Below are positions 1-8,921 of a stretch of DNA of 38,685 nt, piece after piece (within the stretch, counting starts at the first letter, position 1; each line of letters starts with the position of its first letter). The translations under genes and the position numbers were made by a program. Source of the DNA: Lachnoclostridium sp. UBA3320 (GTDB lineage: Bacteria; Bacillota; Clostridia; Lachnospirales; Lachnospiraceae); contig DESG01000121.1 in the NCBI GenBank assembly GCA_002361175.1, forward strand, positions 1 to 38,685, read 5' to 3'. The notes beneath the pieces are model-generated. The model saw only the letters and a list, made by a program, of their open reading frames with translations. It was not told the origin of the DNA and ran no database searches.

Positions 1-104
1 TTTATCGCAACCTTTGAAACAGCTCCTATCCCAAAAGAAACTATAAACGCTGCTATACAGATAAATACAAACATACCTCTGCCTTTCTTCTTTTCTGCTT
101 TCAT
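1..104 (-). CDS. Partial small membrane protein, cut by the window edge
   Basis: Only the first 34 codons are inside the window. The start is an ATG whose last bases overlap the TGA of the preceding 44-residue gene (ATGA), with GGAGGT a few bases upstream, so the two are translationally coupled. The visible protein has a lysine/arginine-rich start (MKAEKKKGRG) followed by a hydrophobic stretch (MFVFICIAAFIVSFGIGAV), which fits a single N-terminal membrane anchor. The family cannot be named from this much. Its position behind a short membrane protein and divergent from a TetR gene suggests a TetR-controlled membrane or efflux function, which is inference. Confidence 0.5.
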   Translation of the reverse strand, partial: MKAEKKKGRGMFVFICIAAFIVSFGIGAVSKVAI

Positions 105-235
105 AGGAAATTACCTCCGAACATCGTTCCTCCAAGAAAGAGATTCATAATTCCCCGAACTGCCAGCCGCCCTAAAACAAAAGCGACAATAATGATTACC
201 AATAAGATAATCAACCGTTTTTGCGCAAGTGTCAT
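101..235 (-). CDS. 44-residue membrane protein in a TetR-divergent operon
   Basis: A short open frame of 44 residues, starting MTLAQKRLI and containing one strongly hydrophobic segment (IILLVIIIVAFVLG) followed by a glycine-rich tail. I chose the ATG at 235 because AGAAAGGAAG lies six bases before it. A longer in-frame extension would run into the divergent regulator and has no ribosome binding site. The stop overlaps the ATG of the next gene by ATGA, which supports real translation. It is probably a single-pass membrane peptide, either an accessory subunit or a regulatory peptide. I do not recognise a family. Confidence 0.55.
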   Translation of the reverse strand: MTLAQKRLIILLVIIIVAFVLGRLAVRGIMNLFLGGTMFGGNFL

Positions 236-283
236 TTTTTGCTTCCTTTCTGCTATTTCCCATTGACTTTCCGTTTTTACCGT

Positions 284-294
284 GTTATCATAAC
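284..294. promoter_or_regulatory. Candidate TetR operator between divergent genes
   Basis: GTTATCATAAC is an 11-bp inverted repeat with one central unpaired base, flanked by CG on both sides. It lies between the 44-residue membrane protein gene (minus) and the TetR gene (plus), where a TetR repressor normally binds. A TATAAT box for the plus strand is at 317-322. Assignment to this regulator rests on position only. Confidence 0.4.
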
Positions 295-363
295 GTAAGA
301 ACAAATGTATTGCGGATATAATTGTATCATCAAGTTTTCTCAGTGTCAACAGGAGGCGGAAAA

Positions 364-897
364 ATGAGACAAACCACGAAAAATGTATCACCGTTCAGCA
401 ATGAAGCAAGAAACGCCTATGTCATAGAGCATACTACAGATGCGCTTTTGAAGCTGCTAAAAGATAAGCCGATCGGAGATATATCCATCAGTGAATTATG
501 CGAAATTGCTGGAACCGGCAGAGCTTCCTTTTATAGAAATTTTGAAAGTAAAGAGGATATACTACTAAGATATATCCATAAAATCTTCAAGGAATGGACG
601 GACGAAGCAGACAAAAAAGAAAATAGACCGTTAAACGAATCACTCGGTCTGCTGTTTGCACATTTTGAAAAGTACAAAGATTTTTACAGTCTGTTAAATA
701 AAAGAAATCTCATTTATCTTTTGAAAGACGTTGTTATCGGGCTTTGCGGACCGAAGCCAGAACACTGCAAAGAAGAAGCCTATGCGAGAGCCTATGTTGC
801 ATATGCACTATATGGCTGGATTGAAGTCTGGTTTCAAAGAGGTATGCAGGAATCGGCAGAGGAAATTGCAGGAATGTTCAGAAATCAAGGGCTTTAA
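364..897 (+). CDS. TetR/AcrR family transcriptional regulator
   Basis: A 177-residue protein with the TetR layout: an N-terminal helix-turn-helix at about residues 15-60 (ALLKLLKDKPIGDISISEL, then GTGRASFYRNFESKEDIL, the recognition helix and the following helix) and a helical ligand-binding C-terminal domain of the smaller type. The start at 364 is chosen because AGGAGGCGGAAAA precedes that ATG; an earlier in-frame start at 322 has no ribosome binding site. It diverges from a two-gene membrane operon, so it most likely represses that operon and itself in response to an unknown ligand. A strong terminator follows at 929-955. The family call is firm; the ligand is unknown. Confidence 0.9.
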   Translation: MRQTTKNVSPFSNEARNAYVIEHTTDALLKLLKDKPIGDISISELCEIAGTGRASFYRNFESKEDILLRYIHKIFKEWTDEADKKENRPLNESLGLLFAHFEKYKDFYSLLNKRNLIYLLKDVVIGLCGPKPEHCKEEAYARAYVAYALYGWIEVWFQRGMQESAEEIAGMFRNQGL

Positions 898-928
898 GTA
901 AATCAATCAACAATCATTTTCTATGTAT

Positions 929-955
929 CAGCCGCCTTTCTGGGCGGCTGTTTTT
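929..955 (+). terminator. Intrinsic terminator of the TetR gene
   Basis: CAGCCGCC, a six-base loop, then GGCGGCTG followed by TTTTT. This is an eight-base-pair GC-rich stem with a U-tract, 31 bases after the TetR stop codon. Confidence 0.85.
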
Positions 956-1158
956 CAAGTATGACGAGCACGTTTCTATTGCTCAATCTGTGATACTTTA
1001 CTTAAGAATTATATCATTTAGGAATCATTAGTATTCCAATCTTCGGCATTTTCTTATTAAGCAGTGTTACTGGCAAATACTGCATTCCTGATAATAGACA
1101 ATTTATTTTGCCAGACTTGTATCATCATCTTTATGCGATGCAATATATAATAAACACA

Positions 1159-2556
1159 TCACTTGATTATTCTCGTTCCACACAATTCTTTATATTTTTC
1201 AGCTTTTCCAACAAATATTTCTGTAAATGCAGCGTTTGATGGATAATATAGATGAGGAAATCCTATCCAGTTATTGTTATTTTCTATTATACAAGAATAT
1301 TTTTTTCCTGTAAATGGCTTAATTGCTATTACATCTTCTCCATTGTAAGTACTGTCATAATAGTGAAATTCATGTCCTCGTATCTTTTGACCTTTAGGAA
1401 GAAAATAACTTTGTTTTTCCTGCATTTCTATATAACCAAAACGAACTAGTTTTCCAGTATAAAAACATGTTGCAGGAATAACTCCTGCCATATTGTAAGA
1501 AATTCCATCTTTATCAGTTAATGCAGAATGTAAGTACATAAAGCCGCCACACTCTGCTACTATTGGCATACCACTGCTTACTGCGTTCTTAATTGCCGTA
1601 TGCATATTGACGTTTTTGCTAAGTTTATCTGCATATAGTTCTGGATATCCACCGCCTATTAACAGTGCATGACATCTGTCGGGTAATTTCGTATCATGTA
1701 TGGGTGAGAAGTATTGTATCTGTGCACCATTTTCTTCTAACATACGAATATTATCTGCATAGTAAAAACAAAATGCCTCATCCTTTGCTACTGCAATTAC
1801 AGCTCTGTTTGTTTCATGTCTTGTCTTATGTATTGTGGCATTAGTTTTTCTGTCTGTTTCTAAGTTTTGTGCATTGCCTGCTATCTTTATAATACTTTCT
1901 ATAGCAACTGTCTTAGAAAATTCTTCTGATAATGTCCACAGCCTTTCTCTAATATTATTTAATTCATCTGGCATGGTAAGTCCTAGGTATCTGCTTTCAA
2001 TATGGTATTTTGTGTTTTCTGGTAAAAAACCTATCACTAAAATATTTAATTCTGCTTCTATAAGTGGTTTGATTATTTCATAATATTCTTTTGAAATTCT
2101 ATTTAATATCACTCCCACAATCAAATGGTATTTATCATAATTAAGGAAACCAGAAATTAAAGATATAACAGAACGTCCCATTCCTTTTGCATCAATAACA
2201 AGTACAATAGGTGTTTTTGTTACATTTGCCAGATGATAAGAAGAGCCTTCTTGCATAACGCCTCCTACTCCGTCATACAGTCCCATAACCCCTTCTAAAA
2301 CTGCAATATCTTTTTTTAAAGCACTATTAATAAAAATATTTCTGGTTTCTTCTTCACCTGTAAAAAACGTATCCAGATTTTTGCATGGAATATCTATAAT
2401 TTTTTCATGAAACATCGAATCAATATAGTCTGGACCACATTTATAAGAAGTTACTTGTAAGCCATTATTTTTTAATGCTTGTAATAAAGCACAAGTAATT
2501 ACTGTTTTGCCACTTCCACTTTTAGGCGCAGCAATCATAACCCTTTTTATTCTCAT
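1159..2556 (-). CDS. cbiA: Cobyrinic acid a,c-diamide synthase (CbiA)
   Basis: 465 residues. CbiA amidates the a and c side chains of cobyrinate (cob(II)yrinate in the anaerobic pathway) using ATP and glutamine. The N-terminal dethiobiotin-synthetase-like ATPase domain has the P-loop APKSGSGKT near residue 12. The C-terminal class I glutamine amidotransferase domain has the nucleophile Cys in AECGGFMYL and a late GHEFHYYD segment. The ATG at 2556 is preferred over an in-frame GTG three codons earlier because AAAGGTG sits six bases before the ATG. It is the last gene of the cobalamin operon, 21 bases after cbiJET. No clear intrinsic terminator is visible in the roughly 200 bases that follow. 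Confidence 0.95.
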   Translation of the reverse strand: MRIKRVMIAAPKSGSGKTVITCALLQALKNNGLQVTSYKCGPDYIDSMFHEKIIDIPCKNLDTFFTGEEETRNIFINSALKKDIAVLEGVMGLYDGVGGVMQEGSSYHLANVTKTPIVLVIDAKGMGRSVISLISGFLNYDKYHLIVGVILNRISKEYYEIIKPLIEAELNILVIGFLPENTKYHIESRYLGLTMPDELNNIRERLWTLSEEFSKTVAIESIIKIAGNAQNLETDRKTNATIHKTRHETNRAVIAVAKDEAFCFYYADNIRMLEENGAQIQYFSPIHDTKLPDRCHALLIGGGYPELYADKLSKNVNMHTAIKNAVSSGMPIVAECGGFMYLHSALTDKDGISYNMAGVIPATCFYTGKLVRFGYIEMQEKQSYFLPKGQKIRGHEFHYYDSTYNGEDVIAIKPFTGKKYSCIIENNNNWIGFPHLYYPSNAAFTEIFVGKAEKYKELCGTRIIK

Positions 2557-2577
2557 CGTAATCACCTTTTTTATAAT

Positions 2578-4629
2578 TTATCCATTAAATATAAATGTAC
2601 AAATCCAGACTGGATTTTCAGATTGCATTAAATGATAGTTTCCTCTTTCTCTTACCTTGTTTATATTTAATTGTATAATCTCTTCTTCTTTTGTTATATT
2701 CATTGATAAAATTTCTTTAATAGTGCAAATTGTTTCTATTGTGACAGCGTTAATAACAACTCGCATTTTATTATTTATTTGCCTAAGTGTTGTAATTATT
2801 TCTTTTAATCTGTCGCCGCTTCCTCCTATAAATGCGTGTGTTGCAGTAGGCAGATTAGATAATCCATCTGGTGCTATCATTTCTTTTATAGTTATATTAT
2901 CCAGTTCAAATTTATCCTTATTTGTCTGAATAAGTGAAAGCGCTTCTTCTTTCTTCTCTATTGCATAGACTTGTATATCGCTAGATAAAGCAGCTATTTC
3001 TATTGCGATAGAGCCAGTGCCGCTGCCAATATCATAAACTACTGCTCCTTTATGTAATCGAAGTTTACAGATACTGACTTCTCTTATTTCTTCTTTTGAC
3101 ATTGGAACTTGACCTCTGATAAAATATTTATCTGCTATACCATGTGTCAAATTTTTTTTAATAGCATATGGATTTTTTACTATGCATGTGTACAGTCCAT
3201 CTTCTTTTAATTCCAGACATTCTAATGGAGTGTGTTTCTCTATTCGCTGATTTTCATAAGACAACTGATAGCCTGTGATAATTTCACAGTTTTGCATATC
3301 TGCCCTTACCAGCAGTTGTCCTAATTTATTAATATCTTTTACACCGGATGTCAATAAAAATGTCAATGGACTGTTTTTTATTTTCTGTACAAGGTTGTAT
3401 AATTTTTTACCATGCATACTATAAATAGATGCATTTTGATAACTTTCTCCTGTATATGCCGCTAGGTATGCTATCGAAGAGATACCTGGCAAGATTCTAA
3501 CTGAAGCATTTAATCGCTTTTCCCTAATTTGTTTTTTCAATTCCAGATATAAAGACCTACAGCCACTGTAAAAGCCACTGTCTCCTGAAAAAAGAACTAC
3601 CACTCTTTTATATTCCATCAACAGATTTTTCTTTTGCACATTCTGTAGATAGGGAATAATCTGTTCTGCCGTATAATAAGGATGCTTTTCTGATTTACAA
3701 TATATGTTTTCTAACAGCCTTTCTGCTCCTAATATAATATCTGCTCTGTTTATTGCTTCTTCTACTTCTTTAGTTAAACAACTTTCATGTCCCATACCAG
3801 CACCAGCTAGAATAATTTCCATATGATTATCTATTTGAATCTTTTTACCACAAATTTTTTCAAGTTTATTACATATATCAATAAAAGAATATTCCACATT
3901 TTCCTCTGGACAGCCTATTACACATACTTTTATTCCAGTTTTTTTAGCCGCCTCTAGTTTTTCTAAATATCCGCCAGTTATGCCGCTCTCTTTTGTTACT
4001 AAACAAGAAATATTATATTGACGTATAAGTGCTTCATTTATTTCAGTTGTAAAAGGCCCTTGCATTGCAATTATATGTTTTGCGCAAATTTCCTGCTTTT
4101 CACAGAGCATAAGGCTTTCTATACTTGGAAGCACTCTTATATATAATCTGTTTTTCACTTTTTCAGATACACAATACACAGACAGTTTTTTACTGCCTGT
4201 AGTTAAAAAAATATTTCCTTCTATATTTTCTAATGCCTTTGCACATTCCTCATTTGTCTTAAAATAAGTAATATTATTTTCTGTGTGTTTAATATTATCT
4301 CTTTTTATTCGCAGATAGAGAACTTTTATTCCAGTTTTTTGAACTTCATTAACTGCAGCTTTTATATTTTCAGTAATATCTTTTGCAAATGGATGTGTAG
4401 CATCTATAACTACAGTAAACTGTTTATCTTGTAAAAATCTTTCTATCTCTTTTTGTTCCATCCTGTCTTTATGCACTTCTACAATAGGATATTTTTCTAA
4501 TACGATTTCTCCATATTCTGTTGCAACACAAACTGTATGTGACATTTCTGCTTTTACAAGATATTCTGATAACTTTCTTCCCTCAGTTGTCCCTGCAAAT
4601 ATTAATATTTTCTGTGATATATCTTTCAT
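2578..4629 (-). CDS. cbiJET: CbiJ-CbiE-CbiT triple fusion (precorrin-6A reductase, C5 and C15 methyltransferases)
   Basis: 683 residues made of three enzymes in line. Residues 1 to about 265 are the NAD(P)H-dependent cobalt-precorrin-6A reductase CbiJ/CobK (LIFAGTTEGRKLSEYL at the start). Residues about 270-480 are CbiE, a SAM-dependent tetrapyrrole methylase (ILAGAGMGHESCLTKE, LFSGDSGFYSG, LPGISSIAYLAA). Residues about 495-683 are CbiT, a Rossmann methyltransferase and decarboxylase (GQVPMSKEEIREVSI, SAM motif DIGSGTGS at 533-540). CbiET fusions are common; CbiJ at the front joins three consecutive steps. The ATG overlaps the cbiH stop (ATGA). All three domains keep their motifs, so it should be functional. 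Confidence 0.93.
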   Translation of the reverse strand: MKDISQKILIFAGTTEGRKLSEYLVKAEMSHTVCVATEYGEIVLEKYPIVEVHKDRMEQKEIERFLQDKQFTVVIDATHPFAKDITENIKAAVNEVQKTGIKVLYLRIKRDNIKHTENNITYFKTNEECAKALENIEGNIFLTTGSKKLSVYCVSEKVKNRLYIRVLPSIESLMLCEKQEICAKHIIAMQGPFTTEINEALIRQYNISCLVTKESGITGGYLEKLEAAKKTGIKVCVIGCPEENVEYSFIDICNKLEKICGKKIQIDNHMEIILAGAGMGHESCLTKEVEEAINRADIILGAERLLENIYCKSEKHPYYTAEQIIPYLQNVQKKNLLMEYKRVVVLFSGDSGFYSGCRSLYLELKKQIREKRLNASVRILPGISSIAYLAAYTGESYQNASIYSMHGKKLYNLVQKIKNSPLTFLLTSGVKDINKLGQLLVRADMQNCEIITGYQLSYENQRIEKHTPLECLELKEDGLYTCIVKNPYAIKKNLTHGIADKYFIRGQVPMSKEEIREVSICKLRLHKGAVVYDIGSGTGSIAIEIAALSSDIQVYAIEKKEEALSLIQTNKDKFELDNITIKEMIAPDGLSNLPTATHAFIGGSGDRLKEIITTLRQINNKMRVVINAVTIETICTIKEILSMNITKEEEIIQLNINKVRERGNYHLMQSENPVWICTFIFNG

Positions 4630-5357
4630 AATTGATAACCTCGTCTTGTTATCAGTTTACCATTTATTATTTCTGAATTAGAACTTCCAACAAATACGGT
4701 AGTAAACATATTGACTTCTCTATCTTTTAATTCAATTAAAGTACAAGTTTCTATTTTAGTTCCCACTCTTCCTATATTTTCAACATACCCACACACTCGT
4801 TCTTTTTCGATATTGCAAAGTAAAATATCACAAGCTTTTTTCAGATAATCTTTTCTTTTATGACTGGATGGATTGTAAAGCACAATAACAAAATCACCTA
4901 TTGCTGCAGCATTTAACCTCTTTTCAATTATTTCCCAGGGTGTAAGCAAATCACTTAGGCTTATAACACAAAAATCGTGGTTAAGTGGTGCGCCTAGAAG
5001 TGCTGCGCCACTGATTGCCGCTGTAACTCCTGCAATGACAAAAAGTTCTATTTCTGGATATTCTTTTCCAATCTGATACATTAAAGATGCCATTCCGTAT
5101 ATTCCAGCATCTCCACTACAAACAAGTGATACTTTTTTGCCTTTTTTTGCTTCTCTAAAACAAAGTCTGCACCGTTCTTCTTCTTTTCGCATCGGTGTTG
5201 ATAATAATTCTTTTTCTTTAAAACGGTTACTAAGTAAATTTAAATACAATGTATAACCTACAATTACATCTGATTGTTCTAATACATTTAGTGCTTCTCC
5301 TGTCATCATTTCTTCTTTTCCTGCTCCCATTCCCACAATATAAATTCTGTTTTCCAT
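4626..5357 (-). CDS. cbiH: Cobalt-precorrin-3B C17-methyltransferase (CbiH)
   Basis: 243 residues, the normal length for a stand-alone CbiH. It performs the SAM-dependent C17 methylation and ring contraction step of the anaerobic pathway. Tetrapyrrole methylase motifs are visible: YIVGMGAGKEEMMT at the N-terminus, VCSGDAGIYGMA, and GVTAAISGAALLGAPLNHDF. The segments SLSDLLTPW and LYNPSSHKR are typical of the C17 enzyme and separate it from CbiL and CbiF. It lies four bases after cbiFG and overlaps cbiJET by four. Confidence 0.93.
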   Translation of the reverse strand: MENRIYIVGMGAGKEEMMTGEALNVLEQSDVIVGYTLYLNLLSNRFKEKELLSTPMRKEEERCRLCFREAKKGKKVSLVCSGDAGIYGMASLMYQIGKEYPEIELFVIAGVTAAISGAALLGAPLNHDFCVISLSDLLTPWEIIEKRLNAAAIGDFVIVLYNPSSHKRKDYLKKACDILLCNIEKERVCGYVENIGRVGTKIETCTLIELKDREVNMFTTVFVGSSNSEIINGKLITRRGYQL

Positions 5358-5361
5358 AAAA

Positions 5362-7182
5362 TCACCATTCTCTTTTTGCTATTGCGATTGTTATTCCGTT
5401 TTCTATACATTTTGGAAGAATTATTTTCCCAGCTTTTTTACAAGCTTTTAGTGCCGCTCTTTCACATACATTGCCAATGCCCATATGTTCTTTGACAAAA
5501 GAAGATTCTGTAAAGCTGCCTTTTACATTTTGCAGTTGCTCTGCTGTATATGTAAGAAATGGCACTCTTTCTTTCTGACACCATTCTATAATTCCCTGTT
5601 CATCGCTTTTTTGTGCAATAGATGCAAGTGCAAAAATTTGCGTTATAGAAATATTAAACTCTGCTATCTTTTTTTGTATAAAATCGTCAATTTCAACTGC
5701 ACTTTTTCCTTTCTTACAGCCTATTCCTATAATATATTCTTTTGGCTTTAACAAAAGTGCTGTGTCAAATGTATCTTCTGTAGATGTAATCACAACATCT
5801 ACAGTTTCTACAGGAGGATAGGAAATAAGCTGTACTTCGTCTGACAAATTTTCTTCTATCATTGTCTGATATCCTGGCTCTATAGACATTGTAATTTTTT
5901 TTCCTTCTAATATTTTTGATGAAACTTTTACAATACCATTTTTATTTACAATAAAAAGATTATTTCTTTTGGCCAATAAATCTATAGCAAACTTATTGTT
6001 GATATCTGTTGCTGTAGTAATTACTGGTTCTGCACCCGTTTTTTTAGCAATACTTTTAGCAAGCTCATTAGCACCGCCTATATGTCCAGATAAAAGAGGG
6101 ATAATATATTTGCCATTTTCATCTATTACAAGAACAGGTGAATCATATAGTTTATCAGTAAGCGATGATGCTACTGCTCTTACTGCAATGCCACAAGCAC
6201 CAATAAACAGCAGAGCATTTCTTTCTTGCATCTGTTCTTCTGCCCACTTTTCCACTGATGTTGTCACTGATAAAATATTTGAATTACCATTTTCTTCTAT
6301 ACAGGCTTTGCATTTTGTATATAGAGTAATGTCTATATCTTTTTCAAATGTTTTCAAAAGATTTTTAGAAAGACTTTTGCCCTTTTTGGTAAAGCTGATA
6401 ATACTTAACTTTGTAGCCATGCTTTTTTTGCCTTTTTCCCGAAAAGCTGTTGAAAAATTAGCATCATATAATTTTGATTTTTTATAATGGCTGTGCTTAA
6501 TAATATCGCCAACTAGCACTAATGCTGTTTTGGTAATATTATGAGCGGACGATACCTCATATAGTGTTTCAACTGTGCAGATATACGCTTCTTCTTCATC
6601 CCATGTTGCTTTATATACAATAGCCGCTGGCGTTGTTTTTTTATACCCGCCCTCTATTAACTTTTCACTTAACTTTTTAATCATTCCTGCACTTAAATAT
6701 ATCGCCATAGATGCCCCATGCGCCGCAAAGCTTTCAATACTTTCTTTTTTAGGAACTTTTGTTTTGCCTTCCATTCTTGTAATAATTAGTGATTGTGAAA
6801 TTTCAGGCAATGTATATTCTAGGTTTAAAGAGGCAGCAGCTCCAAAACAGGCACTTACTCCTGGACAGCTTTTATAAGGTATACCTAATTTGTCAAGTTC
6901 ATCCATTTGTTCTCTTACTGCTCCATAAATACTTGGTTCTCCTGTGTGAAGACGAACTGTTATCTTCTCTTCTCTTTCCATATTTTGCATGATTTGGATT
7001 ATTTCTTCAAGTGTTAATCTGGCACTATTATATATCTTACACGTTTCTTTTGTGTATGTAAGAAGCTCTGGATTAACTAAAGAACCAGCATAAATAACTG
7101 CATCTGCCTGTTCTAACAGATGCATACCTCTTACTGTTATTAAATCTGCTGCTCCTGCTCCTGCTCCAACAAAGTAAACCAT
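5362..7182 (-). CDS. cbiFG: CbiF-CbiG fusion (precorrin-4 C11-methyltransferase and ring-opening lyase)
   Basis: 606 residues. Residues 1 to about 250 are CbiF, the SAM-dependent cobalt-precorrin-4 C11-methyltransferase (VYFVGAGAGAADLITVRG, HTGEPSIYGAVREQ, PGVSACFGAAASLN). Residues from about 255 are CbiG, which opens the delta-lactone of cobalt-precorrin-5A and releases acetaldehyde. CbiG signatures are FIGACGIAVRAVA, LLSGHIGGANELAK and IIGIGCKKGKS. The two act one after the other, so the fusion is sensible. The gene begins inside cbiD with a 43-base overlap, and GGGGGCAAGAGA precedes its ATG. Confidence 0.94.
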   Translation of the reverse strand: MVYFVGAGAGAADLITVRGMHLLEQADAVIYAGSLVNPELLTYTKETCKIYNSARLTLEEIIQIMQNMEREEKITVRLHTGEPSIYGAVREQMDELDKLGIPYKSCPGVSACFGAAASLNLEYTLPEISQSLIITRMEGKTKVPKKESIESFAAHGASMAIYLSAGMIKKLSEKLIEGGYKKTTPAAIVYKATWDEEEAYICTVETLYEVSSAHNITKTALVLVGDIIKHSHYKKSKLYDANFSTAFREKGKKSMATKLSIISFTKKGKSLSKNLLKTFEKDIDITLYTKCKACIEENGNSNILSVTTSVEKWAEEQMQERNALLFIGACGIAVRAVASSLTDKLYDSPVLVIDENGKYIIPLLSGHIGGANELAKSIAKKTGAEPVITTATDINNKFAIDLLAKRNNLFIVNKNGIVKVSSKILEGKKITMSIEPGYQTMIEENLSDEVQLISYPPVETVDVVITSTEDTFDTALLLKPKEYIIGIGCKKGKSAVEIDDFIQKKIAEFNISITQIFALASIAQKSDEQGIIEWCQKERVPFLTYTAEQLQNVKGSFTESSFVKEHMGIGNVCERAALKACKKAGKIILPKCIENGITIAIAKREW

Positions 7183-8267
7183 TCTCTTGCCCCCTTACTT
7201 ATTGCCAGTTCACCAAAGCCATTAGCATATAAGATACAATCTACTTTTATCTTGCCCATAGCACGGTTTTCCATATAATAACAAATACGCTCTGCAATTT
7301 TATTCATAATTTGATTTAATTTCTTACTTTCTTCTAAAATGGGAATTGCTTCTTCTGTAGTAGCACAATCTAGTATTTTTTCAACTTGATATAAATCAAT
7401 ATGTTCTCTTATAGCAAATGCCGCAAGAAGTTCCATTCTGCAATCTGCTTCTTTAGAATGTGTATTCATAATACCACCAGCAACTTTAATTAACTTGCCA
7501 ATATGCCCTGTTAAAAGCATTTTTTTAAACTCAAGTTCTACTGCCATATCAACAACAGCTCCAATAAAATTACTGCATTTTACACTTTTATCTAAGTCAT
7601 AGTCATAGGCTTTTTTCATAAATTCCATGCCATAATTTCCTGGTGAAACTGCAACATAATCAAATCCCAATGCTTTTCTCTGACGCAGTTGAATTTTAAT
7701 AGTATCTAAAAGTGCCTGACTGCTCATAGGTTCTACAATTCCACTTGTCCCTAATATAGAAATGCCTCCCACAATACCAAGTCTAGGATTAAAAGTGTGT
7801 TTGGCAATCTTCTCTCCTTCTGGTACAATAATTTCAACTTGCAAACTTCCTTTATAATCGAAAGTTTTACATATATCAATCACTTCTTTTTTTATCATTG
7901 CCCTTGGAACACGATTAATTGCAGCACTGCCGATATCATAGCCAAGTCCTAACCTTGTAATTATACCTACCCCTTTTCCACCTTTAATAACAATTTCCTG
8001 CTCTTTATTTTCTAAACTTGCCAGATAAGAAACTTTTGCATAAATCAATATGCCCGTTGTAATATCTGGGTCATCTCCACCATCTTTTTCTACTGCACAG
8101 CTTACTTCATTTTCTTTTTGATTAATATCTACAATCTGCGCTTGATATATAATACCTTTTGGCGTTTCTATAGCAATTTCTGTTTTCTTTTGTCCAGTCA
8201 AAAGCATATATGCTGCCGCTTTCGCTGCTGCCGCTGCGCAGCTTCCAGTAGTAAAACCATAACGCAT
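7140..8267 (-). CDS. cbiD: Cobalt-precorrin-5B C1-methyltransferase (CbiD)
   Basis: 375 residues, matching the usual CbiD length. It carries out C1 methylation in the anaerobic pathway. The N-terminus MRYGFTTGSCAAAAAKAA is diagnostic, and further blocks are DGGDDPDITTG, RLGLGYDIGSAAINRVPR, EPMSSQALLDTI and SPGNYG. AAAGGAATCTAAA lies before the ATG. Its last 43 bases overlap the start of cbiFG, which implies coupled translation. Confidence 0.95.
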   Translation of the reverse strand: MRYGFTTGSCAAAAAKAAAYMLLTGQKKTEIAIETPKGIIYQAQIVDINQKENEVSCAVEKDGGDDPDITTGILIYAKVSYLASLENKEQEIVIKGGKGVGIITRLGLGYDIGSAAINRVPRAMIKKEVIDICKTFDYKGSLQVEIIVPEGEKIAKHTFNPRLGIVGGISILGTSGIVEPMSSQALLDTIKIQLRQRKALGFDYVAVSPGNYGMEFMKKAYDYDLDKSVKCSNFIGAVVDMAVELEFKKMLLTGHIGKLIKVAGGIMNTHSKEADCRMELLAAFAIREHIDLYQVEKILDCATTEEAIPILEESKKLNQIMNKIAERICYYMENRAMGKIKVDCILYANGFGELAISKGAREWFTLLEQEQEQQI

Positions 8268-8287
8268 TTTAGATTCCTTTCTTAAAT

Positions 8288-8917
8288 TTACATCTGGTAT
8301 AATATTGCATTACATATAGCCGCTGCAATACTACTTCCGCCCTTTTTGCCTTTGTTCACAATATATGGAATATCTGTATTAAGTATAAGTTCTTTTGCCG
8401 CTTCCACATTTACAAATCCCACTGGCACTCCAATAATAAAAGCAGGTTTATATTTTCTTTCTGTCAATATTTCATAAAGCTTTATTAAAGCAGTAGGCGC
8501 ATTGCCTATTGCAAAAATAACAGGCTTTATTATATTTGCCGCTTTTTCCATACTTACAGCCGCTCTTGTTATATTTTTTTGTTTTGCTATAAGTGCAACA
8601 TCTTCATCTGCCATAAAACAATGCGCCTTGCCGCCAAACTTTGCAAGAGCCTTTTTATTTATTCCTGCCAGTGCCATATTAGTATCTGTAACTATATCAG
8701 CACCACTTTGTATTAATTCTTTTACTTTGGCAACTGCTCCATCTGAAAAACAAAGAGTATTGGCATAGTCAAAGTCTGCACTTGTATGTATTACCCTTTT
8801 TACAATAAGTTCTTCCTCTTTTTTTATACTGATTCCTCTATGCAAAAGTTCTTTATCAATTATTTCAAAACTTTTCTTTTCAATTTCCTCTGGCAGTACA
8901 CATTCTATATTTATCAC
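8288..8917 (-). CDS. cbiC: Cobalt-precorrin-8 methylmutase (CbiC), GTG start
   Basis: 209 residues, equal to characterised CbiC proteins. It moves the C11 methyl to C12, giving cobyrinate. Conserved blocks are RVIHTSADFDYANTL (with the catalytic His), GADIVTDTNMALAGINK, IGNAPTALIKL and GVPVGFVNVEAAKELI. I place the start at GTG 8917 because GGAG lies nine bases upstream; an in-frame TTG at 8932 is within that ribosome binding site. The gene begins four bases after the cobD stop. Confidence 0.94.
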   Translation of the reverse strand: MINIECVLPEEIEKKSFEIIDKELLHRGISIKKEEELIVKRVIHTSADFDYANTLCFSDGAVAKVKELIQSGADIVTDTNMALAGINKKALAKFGGKAHCFMADEDVALIAKQKNITRAAVSMEKAANIIKPVIFAIGNAPTALIKLYEILTERKYKPAFIIGVPVGFVNVEAAKELILNTDIPYIVNKGKKGGSSIAAAICNAILYQM

Positions 8918-8921
8918 TATT

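Noticed and set aside
956..1158. Terminator or RNA after cbiA
   Set aside because: I found only a weak GCAGT/ACTGC pairing without a U-tract, not enough to call.
5969..6487. 172-codon open frame on the plus strand inside cbiFG
   Set aside because: It is antisense to the CbiG domain, with no start signal or recognisable motif.
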